Part shown: one piece after another, positions 49,104 through 57,478 of the stretch
How the letters are laid out: each line of letters opens with the position of its first letter
How positions within the stretch are numbered: position 1 is the first letter of the stretch
DNA from: Pseudomonas fluorescens
Lineage (GTDB): Bacteria > Pseudomonadota > Gammaproteobacteria > Pseudomonadales > Pseudomonadaceae
DNA: 64,000 nucleotides
Reading direction: 5' to 3'
Assembly (NCBI RefSeq): GCF_001902145.1
Contig: NZ_MRST01000022.1
Location: forward strand, 124,001 to 188,000
Notes under the pieces: generated by a model
The model's database searches: none
Told to the model about the DNA's origin: nothing
Seen by the model: only the letters and a program-made list of their open reading frames with translations
Made by a program: the position numbers and the translations under genes

Positions 49104-49117
49104 ACGAACCGGTTAGT
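49104..49117. promoter_or_regulatory. TetR-type palindrome in the quiC/importer divergent region
   Basis: AC-N-AACCGGTT-N-GT is a near-perfect 14-bp palindrome with an 8-bp perfect core (49107-49114). It lies 71 nt before the quiC start and 143 nt before the importer start. It suits dimeric TetR binding and is the best operator candidate for the co-encoded regulator. Confidence 0.5.
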
Positions 49118-49259
49118 TTTTGGTGCGATTATCGAACACTAAGCCTCTTTGGCGAATTGACGACTTTTTAACCACTGCGCACCATCGACCGGGCAATTCG
49201 CTCACGTAACAAAGACCCAGAACACACCATAAGAATTTCAAAAAACGGGTACAAACCTC

Positions 49260-50594
49260 ATGCCTCTGCAAAATTCAGCCCTGGCCGCGCGCCCGGGCAA
49301 CCCGCACGCCGGCATCGGCGACAAGATCCGCGGTGCCCTGGCCGTGGGTAAAACGCGCTGGGGCATGCTGGCCCTGGTGTTCTTCGCCACCACCTTGAAC
49401 TACATCGACCGCGCCGCCCTGGGCGTGATGCAACCGATCCTCGCCAAGGAAATGAGCTGGACGGCGATGGACTACGCCAACATCAATTTCTGGTTCCAGG
49501 TCGGCTACGCCATCGGCTTTGTGCTGCAAGGCCGCCTGATTGACCGGGTTGGCGTCAAGCGCGTGTTCTTCTGCGCCGTGCTGCTGTGGAGCCTGGCCAC
49601 CGGCGCCCATGGACTGGCCACTTCGGCGGTGGGCTTTATGGTCTGCCGGTTTGTCCTCGGGCTGACCGAAGCCGCCAACTACCCGGCCTGCGTCAAGACC
49701 ACACGCTTGTGGTTCCCGGCGGGTGAACGTGCAGTGGCCACCGGCATCTTCAACGCCGGCACCAACGTCGGCGCGATGATGACACCCATGCTGCTGCCGT
49801 TGATCCTGCACGTGTGGGGCTGGCAGGCAGCGTTCCTGTGCATGTCGGCACTGGGCGGTATCTGGCTGGTGCTCTGGGGCTTGAAGTACTACAACCCGGA
49901 AGACCACCCCACCGTTAAACAATCCGAACTGGACTACGTGCAACAGGAAGTCGAGCCAGAACAACCCCGTGTGCCGTTCAGCCGCATCCTGCGCATGCGT
50001 GGCACCTGGGCCTTCGCCCTCGCCTACTCGCTCACTGCGCCGGTGTTCTGGTTCTACCTGTATTGGCTGCCGCCGTTCTTGAACCAGCAATACAACCTGG
50101 GCATCAACGTGACCCAGATGGGCATTCCGCTGATCATCATTTACCTCACCGCCGACTTTGGCAGCGTGGGCGGCGGGATCCTGTCGTCATTCCTGATCGG
50201 CCGAGGGATGAACTCGATCAAGGCGCGGCTGTTGTCGATGTTGCTGTTCGCCTGCTGCATCGTCGGCGTGATCATGGCGGCCGGCTCCAGCCAGCTGTGG
50301 GTCGCGGTGTTTGCCATCTCCCTGGCCATCGGCGCGCACCAGGCCTGGACCGCCAACATCTGGAGCCTGGTGATGGACTACACGCCCAAGCACATGATGA
50401 GCACGGTGTTCGGTTTCGGCGGCATGTGCGCGGCCATCGGCGGCATGTTCATGACCCAGATCGTCGGCCATATCCTCACGGTGACCAACAACAACTACAC
50501 GGTGTTGTTCACCCTGATCCCGGCGATGTACTTCATCGCACTGGTGTGGATGTACTTCATGGCGCCGCGCAAGATCCCCACGGTAGACGTTTAA
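49260..50594 (+). CDS. MFS importer, likely quinate/shikimate-type (ACS family)
   Basis: A 444-residue inner-membrane transporter of the anion:cation symporter group (ExuT/GudP-like). N-terminal NYIDRAALGVMQPILAKEM (about 47-65), GRLIDRVGVKRVFF, the ACS-type FVLGLTEAANYPACVKTTRLWFP region and the Asn/Trp-rich second half. Position between quiC and its regulator's operator suggests uptake of quinate, shikimate or dehydroshikimate; the substrate is inferred. It starts 226 nt from divergent quiC. No clear ribosome site. Its stop directly abuts the convergent EamA stop. Confidence 0.85.
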   Translation: MPLQNSALAARPGNPHAGIGDKIRGALAVGKTRWGMLALVFFATTLNYIDRAALGVMQPILAKEMSWTAMDYANINFWFQVGYAIGFVLQGRLIDRVGVKRVFFCAVLLWSLATGAHGLATSAVGFMVCRFVLGLTEAANYPACVKTTRLWFPAGERAVATGIFNAGTNVGAMMTPMLLPLILHVWGWQAAFLCMSALGGIWLVLWGLKYYNPEDHPTVKQSELDYVQQEVEPEQPRVPFSRILRMRGTWAFALAYSLTAPVFWFYLYWLPPFLNQQYNLGINVTQMGIPLIIIYLTADFGSVGGGILSSFLIGRGMNSIKARLLSMLLFACCIVGVIMAAGSSQLWVAVFAISLAIGAHQAWTANIWSLVMDYTPKHMMSTVFGFGGMCAAIGGMFMTQIVGHILTVTNNNYTVLFTLIPAMYFIALVWMYFMAPRKIPTVDV

Positions 50595-51473
50595 CTAACG
50601 CCGCCGCTGCTGCCAGGCAGCGGCCAACCCGCTCATGCAGATCACCCCGATACCCACCACCGTGGTCATATCGGGGGTATGGCTGAACACCAGCCAGCCC
50701 AACAACCCCGCAAACACGATCTGGCAATAGCCAAACGGCGCCAGCAAGGCCGGCGCCGCGAAGCGGAACGCCTGGGTGAGCATCAGGTGCGCGGTCATCC
50801 CGCAGGTGCCCAGCGCCAGCATCATCACCGCATGCCACAGCGTCGGCACTTGCCAGAAGAACGGCACCATTGCACTCATCACCAAGGTGTTGCACAGGCC
50901 GGCGAAGAAGTTGCTGGTGGTCGGGCTGTCGTATTGGCTGAGGATGCGCGTGAGCAACTGGTAGAAGCAGAAGAACAGCGCCGAGCACAGCGGCAGCAGT
51001 ACCGCCGGGGTAAACAGCTCGCCGCCGGGGTGGATGATGATCACCACGCCGATAAACCCGCAGATCACCGCCAGCCACTGGCCACGGGTCACGTGCTCAC
51101 CGAGCAACGGCACCGACAGCGCCGTCACCAGGATCGGCGCCAGGAAGTTCACCGCAGTGGCTTCGGCCAACGGGATGTAATGCAGCGCCGTGGTGAAGAA
51201 CAGGCTGGTGCCCAACAGGCATAACGCCCGCACCACCTGCATGCCCGGCCGCTTGCTGCGCAACACGCGCAGGCCCGATTGCGGCAGGAAGATCCCGGCC
51301 ATCAGCAAGGTGTGGACCATGTACCGCGCCCACACCACCATCACGATCGGGTAAAACCCGGCCAGGTATTTGGACAAGGCGTCGTGGCTGGAGAACAGGA
51401 ACGTCGCCAGCACAATCAGCAGGATGCCTTTGAACGGATGGTTGACGCCGGAGAGCGGGGTACTGACAGTCAT
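50595..51473 (-). CDS. EamA-family (DMT) transporter
   Basis: A 292-residue inner-membrane protein with ten hydrophobic segments in two EamA repeats (about 15-140 and 155-288). Pattern LATFLFSSHDALSKYLAGFYP, then LAEATAVNFLAPILVTALSVPLLGEHV. Members export amino acids, purines or other metabolites; the substrate here is unknown. Its stop codon abuts the MFS gene's stop. The start is preceded by GAATT and no strong ribosome site. Confidence 0.8.
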   Translation of the reverse strand: MTVSTPLSGVNHPFKGILLIVLATFLFSSHDALSKYLAGFYPIVMVVWARYMVHTLLMAGIFLPQSGLRVLRSKRPGMQVVRALCLLGTSLFFTTALHYIPLAEATAVNFLAPILVTALSVPLLGEHVTRGQWLAVICGFIGVVIIIHPGGELFTPAVLLPLCSALFFCFYQLLTRILSQYDSPTTSNFFAGLCNTLVMSAMVPFFWQVPTLWHAVMMLALGTCGMTAHLMLTQAFRFAAPALLAPFGYCQIVFAGLLGWLVFSHTPDMTTVVGIGVICMSGLAAAWQQRRR

Positions 51474-51672
51474 TGAATTCTCTTGTGTGGCGAGCGGGAC
51501 GCTGAGCGCTGAACCAAGTCGCGCTCAACCCGGTAATCTAGCAGCCGGGCCGGAGTCTGCCCCAAGAGCATAACCAAACACCGGGCGAACAGCGCACTAA
51601 ATCGATGGATCCGAGTCCAACGCTGCACGCTCGCCCCGGCGTTGCACACTTTTTAACCAAGGCCTTGCCGCT

Positions 51673-52086
51673 ATGAAAAAAATCCTCTTTGCCCTGTCTG
51701 CCCTCGCCCTGCTCGCCGCCTGCGATAAAACCCCGAAAGAAGCCCCCAAGCCCGCGCCCGCCTCCGTGCAAGCGACCCTGGTGCCCGAGACCCCGCCCAC
51801 CGATAAATGGGTCGGCAAGTGGGTCGGCGTCGAAGGCTTGTACCTGACCATCGCCAAGGACGACAGCATTGGCCGCGGCCACTACCTTCTCACCATGCAA
51901 TACGGCCTGGACGCCGATGACGCCGGCACCTTCAAAGGTGAGGCCGCTGAAGACGGCATCGCCTTCACCCGCCCCGACGGCCCGCAGCAGTTGCGCGCTG
52001 GCGATGGCGCCGCCACCGGTTTGAAGTGGCTGGCAGATAAAAAAGACTGCCTGATCGTTGCCACTGGCGAAGGCTATTGCCGTTAA
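51673..52086 (+). CDS. Small lipoprotein of unknown function
   Basis: A 137-residue protein with a lipoprotein signal (MKKILFALSALALLAAC, lipobox LAAC, Cys17). A Pro/Lys linker follows (KTPKEAPKPAPAS), then a compact beta-rich domain (about 47-137) with WVGKWVGVEGLYLTI and Cys residues near the end (KDCLIVATGEGYCR). The family is not recognised. It is followed after 45 nt by ypfJ on the same strand, possibly a unit. Confidence 0.7.
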   Translation: MKKILFALSALALLAACDKTPKEAPKPAPASVQATLVPETPPTDKWVGKWVGVEGLYLTIAKDDSIGRGHYLLTMQYGLDADDAGTFKGEAAEDGIAFTRPDGPQQLRAGDGAATGLKWLADKKDCLIVATGEGYCR

Positions 52087-52131
52087 TACCGACCATAATC
52101 AATCACGGTTAGCACACAGAGGATTGCTCCC

Positions 52132-53019
52132 ATGCTATGGAAAAAAGGCCGACGCAGCGACAACGTGGTGGATGCCCGTAACGACAGTGGCGGCGGTGGC
52201 GGCGGTATGCGCTTCGGCGGCGGCAAGGGCCTGAGCCTCACGGCCATCGTGCTGATCGTTGGCATTGGCTGGCTGACCGGCCAGGACCCGATGCAGATTC
52301 TTGGCCAATTGACTGGCCAGATGGAACAGGCGCCGTCGGTCAGCACCCAGCCGCGTCAGGCACCGGCGGCCAACGATGAGCACGCCGATTTTGTGCGCGC
52401 GGTGCTGGGCGATACCGAAGACACCTGGGGCCAGGTGTTCCAGGAAAACGGCCTGGCCTACAAGAACCCCAAACTGGTTCTGTTCCGTGGCCGGGTGAAC
52501 TCCGCCTGCGGTGGTGCCACCTCGGCGAGCGGCCCGTTCTATTGCCCGGCTGACCAGCAGGTCTACCTGGACCTGGATTTCTTCCGCGAAATGTCGCAAC
52601 GCTTCCAGGCCGCCGGCGATTTCGCCCAGGCCTATGTGATCGCCCACGAAGTCGGGCATCACGTGCAAACCCTGCTCGGCATCTCGTCCAAGATCCAGGC
52701 GGCGCGCCAACAGGGTCGGCAGATGGAAGGCGACGGCGGTCTCCTCGTACGCCAGGAGCTGCAAGCCGACTGCTTTGCCGGGGTGTGGGCCAACCGGGCG
52801 CAAAAACGCCTGAACTGGCTGGAACCCGGTGATATCGAAGAGGCCCTGAACGCAGCCAATGCCATCGGCGATGACCGCTTGCAGCAACAAGGCCAGGGGC
52901 GCGTGGTACCAGACTCGTTCACCCACGGCACCTCGGCCCAGCGCGTGCGCTGGTTCAAGACCGGCTTCGCCCAGGGCCAGATCACTCAATGCGATACCTT
53001 CGCGGCCAAGAGTCTCTAA
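52132..53019 (+). CDS. ypfJ: Neutral zinc metallopeptidase-like membrane protein YpfJ
   Basis: A 295-residue protein. A basic N-terminus with a Gly-rich stretch (SGGGGGGMRFGGG), one TM helix (about 36-54) and a metallopeptidase domain with HEVGHH (about 173-178; HExxH zinc motif) plus a second region QADCFAGVWANRA with the likely third-ligand Asp. PF04228 family (E. coli YpfJ). The substrate is unknown. The next gene begins at the nucleotide after its stop, so it is translationally linked to the downstream hydrolase. Confidence 0.85.
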   Translation: MLWKKGRRSDNVVDARNDSGGGGGGMRFGGGKGLSLTAIVLIVGIGWLTGQDPMQILGQLTGQMEQAPSVSTQPRQAPAANDEHADFVRAVLGDTEDTWGQVFQENGLAYKNPKLVLFRGRVNSACGGATSASGPFYCPADQQVYLDLDFFREMSQRFQAAGDFAQAYVIAHEVGHHVQTLLGISSKIQAARQQGRQMEGDGGLLVRQELQADCFAGVWANRAQKRLNWLEPGDIEEALNAANAIGDDRLQQQGQGRVVPDSFTHGTSAQRVRWFKTGFAQGQITQCDTFAAKSL

Positions 53020-53994
53020 ATGATCAAACGATTGGGGTTACTGCTGGGTGTGCTCGTGTCCTGTTGCACCTTCGCGGCTGAACACGGCGTCAAGGTGGTC
53101 AGCCCCGATCGCTTTCATCTGGAGGCCGGCGACCTCAGCCTGGGCATGAGCCAGGACTGGCGCCAGCCGCTGCCCAAGGTCACTCGCGCACTGATCATCG
53201 TGCATGGCCGCCTGCGCAATGCGCAGACCTACCTGCAAAGCGGCATCAACGCGGCCGAGCATGCCGGGGTGGGCGGCACTACGCTGGTGATCGCACCGCA
53301 GTTCCTCAATCAAGCCGACGTGAAGCGCAACCACCTGGGCCACGAGGTAGTGCGTTGGAAGGGTAACGACTGGATGGCCGGCGCAGCTTCCACCGGCCCA
53401 GGGCAGATCAGCTCTTATGGCGCTCTGGACCAGATCATCAAGCACTTGGGCAACCGCAAACTGTTCCCGGCACTGAAAGAAATCGTGGTCGCCGGGCATT
53501 CCGGTGGCGGCCAAGTGGTGCAGCGCTTCGCCCTCACCGGCCACGACCATCCGTTGCTGAACACCGAGGGCATCCGCCTGCGGTATGTGGTGGCTAACCC
53601 GTCGTCCTATGCGTACTTCAGCCCGCAACGCCCGGTGACGTTCGACATCGCCAATTGCCCAGACTTCAACGACTGGAAGTACGGCATGCAGAACCTGCCG
53701 GATTACGTGGGTGACCGAGGTGCCCAGCAACTGGAACAAGACTACGTCTCACGCGACATCACTTACCTGTTGGGCGTGCAGGACATCGACCCCAACCACC
53801 CGGCATTGGATAAAAGCTGCGAAGCCGAAACCCAGGGTGCGTATCGGCTGATACGTGGCCACAACTTCTTTGACTACCTCAAGCAGCGGCATCCGCAGTT
53901 GGGTCACCGGCTGGTAGAAGTGCCGGGGGTGGGGCATGACGGGGATAAGATGTTTACCTCGCCAGAGGGAGAAAAGGTACTGTTCACGCAGTAG
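53020..53994 (+). CDS. Exported alpha/beta hydrolase
   Basis: A 324-residue protein with a signal peptide (about 1-20, LLLGVLVSCCTFA). Alpha/beta-hydrolase features: IIVHGRLRNAQTY (oxyanion region, about 60-72), the nucleophile elbow VVAGHSGGGQ (Ser about 162), an Asp in LGVQDIDPNHP and a final His in GVGHDG (about 304). The substrate is unknown. It starts exactly at the base after the ypfJ stop; the pair may act in the envelope. A family B repeat follows. Confidence 0.75.
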   Translation: MIKRLGLLLGVLVSCCTFAAEHGVKVVSPDRFHLEAGDLSLGMSQDWRQPLPKVTRALIIVHGRLRNAQTYLQSGINAAEHAGVGGTTLVIAPQFLNQADVKRNHLGHEVVRWKGNDWMAGAASTGPGQISSYGALDQIIKHLGNRKLFPALKEIVVAGHSGGGQVVQRFALTGHDHPLLNTEGIRLRYVVANPSSYAYFSPQRPVTFDIANCPDFNDWKYGMQNLPDYVGDRGAQQLEQDYVSRDITYLLGVQDIDPNHPALDKSCEAETQGAYRLIRGHNFFDYLKQRHPQLGHRLVEVPGVGHDGDKMFTSPEGEKVLFTQ

Positions 53995-54017
53995 TCACTG
54001 ACAAAACCCAATAAAAA

Positions 54018-54106
54018 TGTGGGAGCGGGCTTGCTCGCGAATGCGGAGTGTCAGTCATCCTATTTGATACTGAACAACCGCATTCGCGAGCAAGCCCGCT
54101 CCCACA
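54018..54106. repeat. REP doublet, family B (copy 3)
   Basis: An 89-bp inverted repeat with arms TGTGGGAGCGGGCTTGCTCG... It lies between the convergent hydrolase and HAD genes. Confidence 0.9.
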
Positions 54107-54126
54107 TTGGATTTATGCTAACCGAT

Positions 54127-54714
54127 TCAAATCATCCGGCGCAGCACTGCGCAGTCTGCCGCATGCCAATCCGCCAATTCCGGCCACGGGTTCTCCGGCA
54201 GGTTCACCAACACGGTCTTGGTCCCCGCCGCCCGACCACAATCCAGGTCAAAGCGATAATCCCCGACCATCACCATTTTGCTCGGTGCTACGTCCCACGC
54301 CGCCGCCAGTTTCAACAGGCCACCCGGATCAGGCTTGTGCGGCGCATCATCGCGCCCCAGCACGTCCTCAATGGCAAAGCAGTCCGCCAGGCCTATCGCC
54401 TCCAGGGTGATATGGGCCAGCTCCCGCGCATTGCGGGTCAGGATCCCCAGGCGATAACCGCGCCCAGCCAGTTCCCGCACCAGTTCCACGGCACCTGCGG
54501 CCGCAACGGAACCCAGCGCCAGCTCGCGTTCGTGCTCCAGCAGCCAGACATGCTTGGCCGCTGCCTCCGGCGCCGGCAAGGCCGCCAGGTGCGTGAGGAT
54601 GTCGTCTTCGGGTGGAATGTCCAGCGCCACGCGGATCGCGGCAAAATCATGCACCGCCACCGTGAGGGTGCCGTCCATGTCGAACACCCAGTGCTTCACG
54701 TCGCAGAGGCTCAT
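54127..54714 (-). CDS. HAD-family hydrolase (phosphoglycolate-phosphatase-like)
   Basis: A 195-residue HAD hydrolase. Motif I FDMDGTLT (about 11-18), motif II LGILTRNAR (about 97-105), motif III K in APHKPDPGG (about 131-139) and motif IV MVGDYRFDLDCG (about 153-164) are all present, so it should be an active phosphatase. The length and cap suit a Gph/YjjG-like enzyme; the substrate is not clear. Its ATG overlaps the upstream tesB stop (ATGA), so tesB and this gene form an operon. Confidence 0.85.
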   Translation of the reverse strand: MSLCDVKHWVFDMDGTLTVAVHDFAAIRVALDIPPEDDILTHLAALPAPEAAAKHVWLLEHERELALGSVAAAGAVELVRELAGRGYRLGILTRNARELAHITLEAIGLADCFAIEDVLGRDDAPHKPDPGGLLKLAAAWDVAPSKMVMVGDYRFDLDCGRAAGTKTVLVNLPENPWPELADWHAADCAVLRRMI

Positions 54715-55580
54715 GCCCAATCCTTGCGATGGCGAATCAAACCTTCCTGGGTCACCGACGCCACCAGTTGCCCGGCGCGGTTGTACACGCTGCCCCGGGA
54801 GAAACCCCGGGAGTTGCCGGCCCACGGGCTGTCCATGGCGTACAGCAACCAGTCATCGGCACGCAGGTCGGCGTGGAACCACAGCGCGTGATCGAGGCTG
54901 GCGACCTGCATGTCTTTCTGCCACACGGTCTTGCCATGGGGCAGCAGCGAGGTGGTCAACAGGCCGAAGTCCGAGGCATAGGCCAACAGGTACTTATGCA
55001 GCGCCGGCGTGTCCGCCAAGGCACCGTCGGCACGAAACCACACGTACTTGACCGGGTCGGACGGCTGCGGGTTGAACGGGTCTTTTTCGGTGACCGGGCG
55101 CACTTCGATGGGCTTGGGGCACAGCAGCTTGTCGCGCATGTGCTCGGGGATCAGGTGCGCACGTTGCTGGGTCAGCTCCAGCTCCGACGGCAGGTTTTCC
55201 GGGCCCACTACCACCGGCATGGTGGTCTGGTGCTCGAAGCCTTGTTCGTCGTACTGGAACGAGGTCGTGCAGGTGAAGATCGGATTGCCCTTTTGAATCG
55301 CGGTGACACGACGCGTGCTGAAACTGCCACCGTCGCGCACGCGGTCCACCGAATACACCACCGGCAACGCGGCATCGCCAGGGCGCAGGAAATAACCATG
55401 CAGGGAATGCACATGCCGAGCTTCTTCTACGGTCTGGCTGGCCGCCGACAGCGACTGGCCGAGCACTTGGCCGCCGAACAGTTGGCGAAAGCCCAGGTCC
55501 TGGCTGCGGCCGCGAAAGAGGTTTTCCTCGATCGGCTCCAGGGTCAGCAAGTCCACCAGATCTTCCAATACTTGGCTCAT
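54711..55580 (-). CDS. tesB: Acyl-CoA thioesterase II
   Basis: A 289-residue double-hotdog thioesterase (E. coli TesB: 286). It hydrolyses medium- and long-chain acyl-CoA to free acid and CoA. Landmarks: FRGRSQDLGFRQLFGGQVLGQ (start of hotdog 1), RDGGSFSTRRVTAIQKG and the C-terminal ASLDHALWFHADLRADDWLLY with the catalytic Asp of the D-T/Q triad. Complete. Upstream of the HAD gene with 4-nt overlap. A family A repeat lies between its 5' end and the GNAT gene. Confidence 0.93.
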   Translation of the reverse strand: MSQVLEDLVDLLTLEPIEENLFRGRSQDLGFRQLFGGQVLGQSLSAASQTVEEARHVHSLHGYFLRPGDAALPVVYSVDRVRDGGSFSTRRVTAIQKGNPIFTCTTSFQYDEQGFEHQTTMPVVVGPENLPSELELTQQRAHLIPEHMRDKLLCPKPIEVRPVTEKDPFNPQPSDPVKYVWFRADGALADTPALHKYLLAYASDFGLLTTSLLPHGKTVWQKDMQVASLDHALWFHADLRADDWLLYAMDSPWAGNSRGFSRGSVYNRAGQLVASVTQEGLIRHRKDWA

Positions 55581-55610
55581 TCAAACTCTCCTCAAAGCAA
55601 AACGGTATCT

Positions 55611-55716
55611 ACCTGTAGGAGCGAGCTTGCTCGCGAAGAACGCAAGAGCGCTGCGGTAAACCAGAAGCACTGCGTCATCGTTAACGACCTTCGCGAGCAA
55701 GCTCGCTCCTACAGGT
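55611..55716. repeat. REP doublet, family A (copy 7), divergent spacer
   Basis: Arms ACCTGTAGGAGCGAGCTTGC and their reverse complement, with the stem extended by the outer ACC/GGT. The inner parts of the arms (GAAGAACG / CGACCTTCG) and spacer are diverged from other copies. Confidence 0.85.
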
Positions 55717-55739
55717 TTCTATTGAGCATGACCGCCTGC

Positions 55740-56309
55740 CTATCCGTGCAGCGTGTCCAACCATTGGGCGCGGGTGATGCGGTACAAAACATGCGGGCGC
55801 AGCGGGTCACCGGCTGCGACTTTCGGGTGTTCAAAATCTGCCAGTGGATCGTAATGCATACCGATGGCCTGCATGACTTTTTGTGAGGGCAGATTGGCTT
55901 CGGTGGTGAAGGCCAGGATTTCGTCCAGTTGCAAGCGGTCAAAACCACAGCGCAGCGCGGTCCAGGCGGCCTCACTGGCATAACCCAGGCCCCAATGCTC
56001 ACGGGCCAGGCGCCAGCCGATCTCCACCGCCGGGGTAAAGCCGGCTTCGAAGCTGACATTCGCAAGGCCCGTCAGGCCGATAAATTCACCGGTGTCCTTG
56101 CGCTGCAAAGCCCAGAACCCAAAGCCATATTCAGCAAAATGCCCGCGAATCCGGCCGATCAACGCTGCGCTCTCCAAGTGGCTCAATTGAGCCGGGAAGT
56201 AACGCATTACCTGCGGGTCGGCGCACATGCGCGCAAAGTCCGGCAGGTCGCTGTCACGCCATTGGCGCAGCACTAAGCGTGCACTTTCCAATTCCAGTAT
56301 CGGCTCCAT
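55740..56309 (-). CDS. GNAT-family N-acetyltransferase (RimJ/RimL-like)
   Basis: A 189-residue acetyltransferase. ESARLVLRQWRDSD (about 8-21) and the acetyl-CoA loop region REHWGLGYASEAAWTAL (about 100-116) fit the ribosomal-protein-acetyltransferase-like GNAT subgroup; the C-terminal NLPSQKVMQAIGM is also typical. The target is unknown. The ATG at 56309 follows AGGGGGG; an in-frame ATG seven codons earlier would precede that site. It is divergent from the deacetylase-like gene. Confidence 0.82.
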   Translation of the reverse strand: MEPILELESARLVLRQWRDSDLPDFARMCADPQVMRYFPAQLSHLESAALIGRIRGHFAEYGFGFWALQRKDTGEFIGLTGLANVSFEAGFTPAVEIGWRLAREHWGLGYASEAAWTALRCGFDRLQLDEILAFTTEANLPSQKVMQAIGMHYDPLADFEHPKVAAGDPLRPHVLYRITRAQWLDTLHG

Positions 56310-56386
56310 GGGTCCCCCCTGCCTTGCCATGTGCGTGAGTGTACAGCGCTGTTAAGATCCGTCGCAGGTTCCCGTCAGAAAATCCC

Positions 56387-57307
56387 ATGCCCTTGCCATT
56401 GATCTACCACGAAGACTACAGCCCTGAGTTCCCGGCGGACCACCGGTTCCCCATGGACAAGTTTCGCCTGTTGCGTGACCACCTGGTGGACAGCGGCCTG
56501 ACTGAAGACAGCCAATTGCTGCGCCCGCCGCTGTGCCCGGCAGATATTTTGGCCTTGGCCCATGAACCTGGGTATATCGAACGCTACATGAGCGGTGAAC
56601 TGTCCCGCGAAGACCAGCGCCGCCTCGGTCTGCCCTGGAGCGAAGCCCTGGCCCGGCGCACGGTGCGTGCGGTGGGCGGCTCGATCCTGGCCGCCGAACA
56701 AGCCCTCGAACATGGCCTGGCCTGCCATTTGGCCGGTGGCACGCACCATGCCCATTACGATTATCCGGCGGGTTTCTGCATTTTTAATGACCTGGCGGTG
56801 ATCAGCCATTACCTGTTGGCCAGCGGCCGGGTCAATCGCGTGTTGATCTTTGATTGCGACGTACATCAGGGCGACGGCACCGCACGCATTCTGCACGACA
56901 CGCCGGACGCCATCACCGTGTCGCTGCACTGCGAAAAGAACTTCCCGGCACGCAAGGCCCAGAGCGACTGGGACATCCCGCTGCCCATGGGCATGGGCGA
57001 TGCTGACTACCTCAAGGTGGTGGATGACGCGCTCAATTACCTGCTGCCGCTCTACCAGCCGGATCTGGTGCTGTACGACGCCGGCGTGGATGTGCACAAG
57101 GACGACGCCCTTGGTTACCTCAAGCTGACAGATGCAGGCGTCGCCGCCCGTGATGAAAGCGTGATGCGCCACTGCCTGGGCCGCGACATACCGGTGATGG
57201 GCGTGATCGGTGGCGGCTATAGCAAGGACCGCCCTGCCCTCGCCCGCCGCCACGGCATCCTGCACCACAGCGCGCAGCGGGTATGGACGTCATCAGGCTG
57301 TCATTGA
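56387..57307 (+). CDS. Histone-deacetylase-family hydrolase
   Basis: A 306-residue member of the arginase/deacetylase fold. Zinc-dependent deacetylase landmarks: GGTHHAHYDYPAGFCIFND (about 120-138; His-His and Asn), FDCDVHQGDGTA (about 155-166; Asp/His zinc ligands) and YDAGVDVHKDDALG (about 228-241). Bacterial members deacetylate acetylated small molecules (polyamines, acetoin-related) or proteins; the substrate here is unknown. The start MPLPLIYHEDY is the family N-terminus. Single gene, divergent from GNAT. Confidence 0.88.
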   Translation: MPLPLIYHEDYSPEFPADHRFPMDKFRLLRDHLVDSGLTEDSQLLRPPLCPADILALAHEPGYIERYMSGELSREDQRRLGLPWSEALARRTVRAVGGSILAAEQALEHGLACHLAGGTHHAHYDYPAGFCIFNDLAVISHYLLASGRVNRVLIFDCDVHQGDGTARILHDTPDAITVSLHCEKNFPARKAQSDWDIPLPMGMGDADYLKVVDDALNYLLPLYQPDLVLYDAGVDVHKDDALGYLKLTDAGVAARDESVMRHCLGRDIPVMGVIGGGYSKDRPALARRHGILHHSAQRVWTSSGCH

Positions 57308-57478
57308 AGTGTGAGCGTTACCCACAATGCCTGTGGAACGGCCTGTGGATAACTTGAGCGTAAGCGGCTACAAGCGTTTGACCGCATGGCCTGTAGGAAA
57401 TTGTACGTTTTTTGATCAGGCAGCGGCGTCGTGGTCGGGTAGAATGCTCGGCCTATTCACATCACCGTAGCCCTGCCC

